The notes beneath the pieces are model-generated. The model was not told where the DNA came from. It did not search any database and worked only from the letters and a program-made list of their open reading frames with translations. 48,701 nt of DNA from Bacteroidales bacterium (GTDB taxonomy: Bacteria; Bacteroidota; Bacteroidia; Bacteroidales; UBA932): positions 1-48,701 of the forward strand of contig JAGBVR010000034.1 of the NCBI GenBank assembly GCA_017630215.1. Direction: 5' to 3'. The translations under genes were made by a program, and so were the position numbers. Positions 44,989 through 48,701 of this stretch are shown piece by piece (positions within the stretch are counted from its first letter, which is position 1; each line of letters begins with the position of its first letter).

Positions 44989-47151
44989 ATGAGGAAGATT
45001 TTTAAATCATTATTTGTAATCGCAGCCTCTGCGGTTGCATTCGCAGGTTGTGCAAAACAGGAAGTAGATACATTGGTCTCTTCTGAAGCAAAGACTGTTC
45101 AGTTCATTGCGCAGTCAATTGAAACTAAGACCGCCTTTGGTGCTCCTGATGGAGTAACTTATCCTACTCTTTGGACTGAGAATGATAAGTCGGTGAAGCT
45201 CTTGCTTAATTTGAATGAAGAGTTTACAGCTGATGTTGTGGTAGCAGATGATTTTAAGACTGCATCGTTCAATGCAGAAATTCAACTCAGTTCAAAACAG
45301 CCAAGCACCGCTCCATATACGTTTTATGCGATGAGTCCTAGCGCTGCGTATCTAGGCCATACAGCTGAAAGATATTCAGCTACAATCCCGGCAAGCCAGA
45401 CTCCGTCAGAAAATTCTGTGGATGAGGCGGCTCAGATTTTATATGCAGTCTCTGAAGAATTTACAGAGATACCAGAGTCGGTATATTTGAACTTTAAGCA
45501 TTTTACAGCTTATGGTAAACTGTCTTTTGACAATCTCGAACTTGCTGGTGCGAAAGTCACTTCTGTATCAATAAGTTCCCCTGATATATATCTGGCTGGA
45601 AGATGGAATTACATTGTGGCAGATGGTACATTTACTGAAAATTCTGGTGCTAATGAAATTACTCTCTCTACTGAAAAAACTCAGAATCTTTGGTTTGCTT
45701 GTGCCCCTGTTGGTAGTATGAATGGTAAGACTTTGAAATTTACTGTCAATACAGATAAGGGAACTATTGCAAAAGAAGTGAAGATCTCCGGTAACTATAG
45801 CTTTACAGCTGGCAGAATTGCAAATATGCACGTTGATATGGCCGGACTCTCTTTTGCAGCATCTAAAATTTACGAACTTGTTACTGATGTTGATGAATTG
45901 ACGGCTGAAAGTAAGATTATTGTCGTAGCCAATGATTATGATCTTGCAATGAGTACTACTCAGAATAAAAACAATAGAGGTGAGGCAGGAATAACAAAGC
46001 AGGGTAATAATATTCTAAATCCGGGTGATGGAGTTCAGATTATTTCACTTGAAAAAGGTGCTGAAACTGGTACTGTTGCTTTCAATGTAGGTGATGGATA
46101 TCTTTATGCAGCAGGTGGAACATCTACAAATAATTATTTAAAAACAAAGGCTGAAAAAGACGTTGTTTCAAGTTGGGACATTTCTATAAGTGCTGATGGT
46201 GTAGCCACAATTAAATGTGCAGATGGGAGTGTCGTAAGAAATACTTTGATGTATAATTCAGGAAATAAGATGTTTTCTTGTTATGCTTCTGGACAGAAAG
46301 ATGTTGCTATTTATAAACTTCAGGGATCAGGTACAGGATCTGCGCTAATTGTTCCTGGTGAGGATGAATCTACTCCTACGTATGCCTCTCTTGCTGATCT
46401 TGTTAATGCAGGTCAGCCAACTGCTGCTGGAACGAAGGTGAATGTAACACTCACCAATGAAAAGATTACTGGAATATATGTGACAAGCTCTGGTTATAGA
46501 AATGGTGTTTTCTTGATGGTAGGTAACCAGGAAATTGAAATATACTCTAGAGATGTTCCAACTGAATGGGAAGTTGGTGGAACCATCAGTGGCACCCTTA
46601 AGGAATGTGTTTGGAAACTTTATAATACAACATGGGAGCTGTGCCCATCTAATTGGTCTGAGTTGACATATATTGCTCCAGAAAGTGGGTCGACTGAGCC
46701 GGATCAGCCTGGTGAAGGTGGAGGAACTGAAGGTAATGTGGTTCTTTCAGAGCAATTTGATAATAGCACTACATCAGATAGTTCAGCCGCTATTGGTAAG
46801 GATAAATTTCCTAACTTCTCTGGTGATACAGATAAGGCATACACAAGTAAGTATGGTGGATTAAAGCTGGGTTCTTCAAAAGCAGTTGGCTATATTACTT
46901 CTAAGTCTCTTGATTTGTCATCATCATTTACTGTTCAAATAGATGCATGCAAATATGGTTCCGATACTGGTAGTATATTAGTTACTGTGGGAACTGTGAC
47001 AAAAACTATCCCAAATGGAGATTTGGGCGCAGCTGGGTCGTTTAAGACTTTTACATTAAGCTTTGATGCGGCTACAACTGCTTCGACAGTGAAGATTGCA
47101 ACTACAAGCAAAAGGGCATATATTGATAACGTTGTAATTACAAAATATTGA
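44989..47151 (+). CDS. Fimbrillin-like surface lipoprotein, ending in an in-frame TGA before a nuclease domain
   Basis: 720 aa from the ATG at 44989 (the TTG at 44962 lies within the peptide gene). Lipobox FAGC gives lipidated Cys21. Residues about 35-280 are a fimbrillin-like domain (YPTLWTENDKSVKL). Residues about 290-450 are a beta-rich domain of Bacteroidetes surface nucleases. Residues about 465-560 form an OB-fold-like domain (ASLADLVNAGQPTAAGTKVN, then GVFLMVGNQEIEIYSR). Residues about 590-720 form a jelly-roll-like domain (VVLSEQFDNSTTSDSSA, then RAYIDNVVITKY). The frame stops at TGA (47149-47151) and continues without any other stop into an endonuclease. It is A+T-rich until that stop and GC-richer afterwards. 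As written it is a lipoprotein with no catalytic domain. Confidence 0.8.
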   Translation: MRKIFKSLFVIAASAVAFAGCAKQEVDTLVSSEAKTVQFIAQSIETKTAFGAPDGVTYPTLWTENDKSVKLLLNLNEEFTADVVVADDFKTASFNAEIQLSSKQPSTAPYTFYAMSPSAAYLGHTAERYSATIPASQTPSENSVDEAAQILYAVSEEFTEIPESVYLNFKHFTAYGKLSFDNLELAGAKVTSVSISSPDIYLAGRWNYIVADGTFTENSGANEITLSTEKTQNLWFACAPVGSMNGKTLKFTVNTDKGTIAKEVKISGNYSFTAGRIANMHVDMAGLSFAASKIYELVTDVDELTAESKIIVVANDYDLAMSTTQNKNNRGEAGITKQGNNILNPGDGVQIISLEKGAETGTVAFNVGDGYLYAAGGTSTNNYLKTKAEKDVVSSWDISISADGVATIKCADGSVVRNTLMYNSGNKMFSCYASGQKDVAIYKLQGSGTGSALIVPGEDESTPTYASLADLVNAGQPTAAGTKVNVTLTNEKITGIYVTSSGYRNGVFLMVGNQEIEIYSRDVPTEWEVGGTISGTLKECVWKLYNTTWELCPSNWSELTYIAPESGSTEPDQPGEGGGTEGNVVLSEQFDNSTTSDSSAAIGKDKFPNFSGDTDKAYTSKYGGLKLGSSKAVGYITSKSLDLSSSFTVQIDACKYGSDTGSILVTVGTVTKTIPNGDLGAAGSFKTFTLSFDAATTASTVKIATTSKRAYIDNVVITKY

Positions 47152-48006
47152 CCATCATCCGGCGGAGGCGCCGGAGGTGATGAACCTACGGAACCGGACG
47201 ATGATGAGCCTGTAGTTCCAGATGAGCCCGCTTCTGTAACTCCAGCAGTCAATAAGGACTGGCTGGAGTTGCCGGGAGCGGTAAGCGGAAGCCAGTATCT
47301 GGTGAATACTTATTATGATGGTTCAGATAGAAATTATACCCATCTTTATGATAAGTCTACATATACTTCGCTCTGGACTTCATATCATCTGAATACGAAC
47401 CATATGGGAGGATTGTCTCGTCCTGATAACTGGACATATAGCCCAGACATCAGTACGTCTTATCAGGTGAATCTGAAGAGTCATAGTTATAATGACAATT
47501 ATTCCCGTGGTCATCTGATACCGAATGCATCGCGTAATGCTATCAAGAATATGCAGTTGCAGACTTTTTATGTGACTAACTCTGTTCCACAGATTCAGGA
47601 TAAGTTTAATGGTGGAATATGGTCGTCGCTTGAAAATGCTATACGTGCGATTGCTGAAAATGAGGAAATCTATATAGTTACAGGCGTTGCATTCAACAAG
47701 GTCGGAGAGAACAAGACGGTCAAATATACAACTGCCAAGGATGACACCAAGCAAGTTCCAGTACCGAACTATTTCTACAAAGTAGTTCTGAAAGTGAATA
47801 AGTCAGGCAGTACTGTGACTTCGGCTAAAGCTATCGGCTTCTGGTTCGAGCATAAGACCTACAGCGGTAGCAGCTATGCCAACTACGCTGTATCAGTGGA
47901 TGAGATCGAGCAGTGGACCGGCTTTGATTTCTTCGTGAATCTTCCGGACTCTATCGAGAACACGGCTGAAACCAATTCCAACTGGAGTTCGTTCCAAAGC
48001 TTCTAA
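47152..48006 (+). pseudogene. DNA/RNA non-specific endonuclease domain, in frame after a TGA and without its own start
   Basis: 284 codons, in the same frame as the lipoprotein. A Pro/Asp/Glu/Gly linker (PSSGGGAGGDEPTEPDDD, then VVPDEP) leads to the NUC-type endonuclease domain: NTNHMGGLSRPDNW, then NYSRGHLIPNASRN, the DRGH-type catalytic motif with Ser in place of the first Asp, and a further VTGVAFNK segment. No ATG or GTG lies before the domain; TTG at 47269 and ATG at about 47404 would cut the linker or the domain. It would be made only by TGA readthrough or after mutation. It may be a nonsense-mutated fused gene, a recombination product, or a sequencing error. Without the mutation the full protein would be 1005 aa. 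Confidence 0.75.
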
Positions 48007-48015
48007 ATTAAAAAA

Positions 48016-48052
48016 TATCCCGACTTTGACGAAATTGATCAAAGTCGGGATA
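48016..48052. terminator. Terminator after the endonuclease region
   Basis: A 14-bp perfect stem (tatcccgactttga with tcaaagtcgggata) and a 9-nt loop, with an A-run upstream that becomes a T-run on the minus strand. It lies between convergent genes, so it may serve both. Confidence 0.75.
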
Positions 48053-48130
48053 ACTTTATAAACTTTACCAGGTGCAGTTCACCGGAGGCTTACCCTTGGC
48101 TTATGTACTTCAGAATAATTGCCAGTTCCG

Positions 48131-48269
48131 AAACCTTGGAGCACGCATAAGACTGTTCTGTACGTACGCCTTGAAGAAATGTGTGTTCCAAGGTCTTTCG
48201 CTGAATACCTTGAGACACACGAAAGCGCGGCCAATTGAGCGACTTAACTATCTCTGTGTTCCAAGGTTT
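48131..48269. repeat. 139-bp element with terminal inverted repeats, copy 2
   Basis: It begins aaaccttggagcacgcata and ends ctgtgttccaaggttt. It is colinear with the 138-bp element at 7750-7887: tgtgtRttc at offset 48/49, cgctga at 67/68 and ttgRRacaca at 78/79. Two inverted half-pairs (ccttggagcac/tgtgttccaagg and ccttgagacac/tgtgttccaagg) suggest a two-hairpin structure. I see no gene in the rest of 48053-48367. Confidence 0.65.
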
Positions 48270-48367
48270 CGAGATGCGTATCCCAGATGCCCCGTCCCGC
48301 AATACAAAGAACCGCCACGACAGCCGAAGCCGCGGGCGGAACGAAATGAGTATTTCAATATTTCTGA

Positions 48368-48700
48368 TTACTTCTCTGCGAGAATCGATTCTACCTGATC
48401 CAGCGACATATCCAGAAAGTCGGCAATCTGAGATGCCGGCATTCCTTTAGCGTGAAGCTGGCGGATAGTCTGAGAGACTCCCTGCTCGATTCCTTTCTCG
48501 ATACCCAGTTCAATGCCTTCTTCAAGCTTGGCTCTCATCATACCATTCAGTCGTTTTTCATCGTTCATCTCTTTCTCGTATTCTATGCGTTTTTCCTCAG
48601 TGAAGGCACTGATCTCACAAGCACGGAAGATGCATTCATAGATCTCATTCTGAAGCCATTGCGGACGATTCTTCAGTCGACCTAAATTCTTCAGGACATA
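48368..48700 (-). CDS. C-terminal part of an Rpn/PD-(D/E)XK family protein (truncated by window)
   Basis: The frame is open to the window edge, so only the C-terminal 110 residues are present. RPQWLQNEIYECIFRACEIS, then FTEEKRIEYEKEMNDEK, are typical of the C-terminus of the Rpn/PDDEXK_2 family of nuclease/transposase-like proteins. The tail is EEGIELGIEKGIEQG, then a small helix-turn-helix-like region (MPASQIADFLDMSLDQVESI). Such genes are often multicopy in Bacteroidales. The catalytic residues lie outside the window. Confidence 0.8.
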   Translation of the reverse strand, partial: YVLKNLGRLKNRPQWLQNEIYECIFRACEISAFTEEKRIEYEKEMNDEKRLNGMMRAKLEEGIELGIEKGIEQGVSQTIRQLHAKGMPASQIADFLDMSLDQVESILAEK

Positions 48701-48701
48701 G

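Noticed and set aside
47149-47151. TGA reassigned to an amino acid in this organism
   Set aside because: Many clear genes here end with TGA (for example recJ and batB's upstream neighbour batA), so TGA is a normal stop.

Overview
The window reads as a chromosomal stretch from a member of the order Bacteroidales. The evidence is: several promoters with the Bacteroidetes pattern (TTTG, a 19-21 base spacer, then TAnnTTTG); almost no Shine-Dalgarno sequences; a complete Bat (aerotolerance) operon; fimbrillin-like, BACON and M64-peptidase surface lipoproteins; and a Pif1-like helicase with a C-terminal HTH. The family cannot be fixed from sequence reading alone. Most genes have moderate GC. Two surface-protein islands (about 30.5-33.7 kb and 44.8-47.2 kb) are visibly richer in A+T.

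Layout. 0-4.2 kb is accessory: the C-terminal end of a BACON protein, a RelB/DinJ-type antitoxin with a frameshifted PIN toxin, a 25-bp tandem repeat, an HTH-like protein, a transmembrane Ser/Thr kinase and a divergent outer-membrane protein. 4.2-10.2 kb holds lysS, recJ and a helicase. 10.2-18.8 kb is a minus-strand block: truA, then exbB-exbD-tonB, then rluB-like, era, parC and aroK. 18.8-27.2 kb is the Bat operon (moxR, DUF58, DUF4381-like, batA, batB, batC and a fused batD-batE), followed closely by a secreted GH2 beta-galactosidase.

30.4-33.7 kb carries a 48-residue peptide and a chimeric lipoprotein (fimbrillin-like, leucine-rich repeats, thioredoxin-like, M64 metallopeptidase). 33.7-38.1 kb holds glpK-glpF plus a coupled HD-domain gene, and miaB. 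38.1-42.5 kb holds a LEA-like lipoprotein, a SPOR-like protein, rpoN, upp, radC and tRNA-His. 42.6-44.4 kb encodes a carboxyltransferase whose biotinyl-like domain lacks the acceptor lysine. 44.8-48.0 kb repeats the peptide-plus-lipoprotein arrangement. Here the lipoprotein is separated from a DNA/RNA endonuclease domain by a single in-frame TGA. The window ends in the C-terminus of an Rpn/PD-(D/E)XK family protein.

The best candidate for something undescribed is the duplicated arrangement of a promoter-proximal 48-aa peptide (shared EGxLCxSG and DDxWG-like motifs) followed within 6-11 bp by a fimbrillin-like lipoprotein with an interchangeable enzymatic C-terminus (protease in one, nuclease in the other). 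Intergenic DNA also holds repeats worth a second look: two colinear 138/139-bp elements with terminal inverted repeats, a 102-nt multi-hairpin palindrome, five copies of a REP-like sequence, and a 23-bp perfect inverted repeat.
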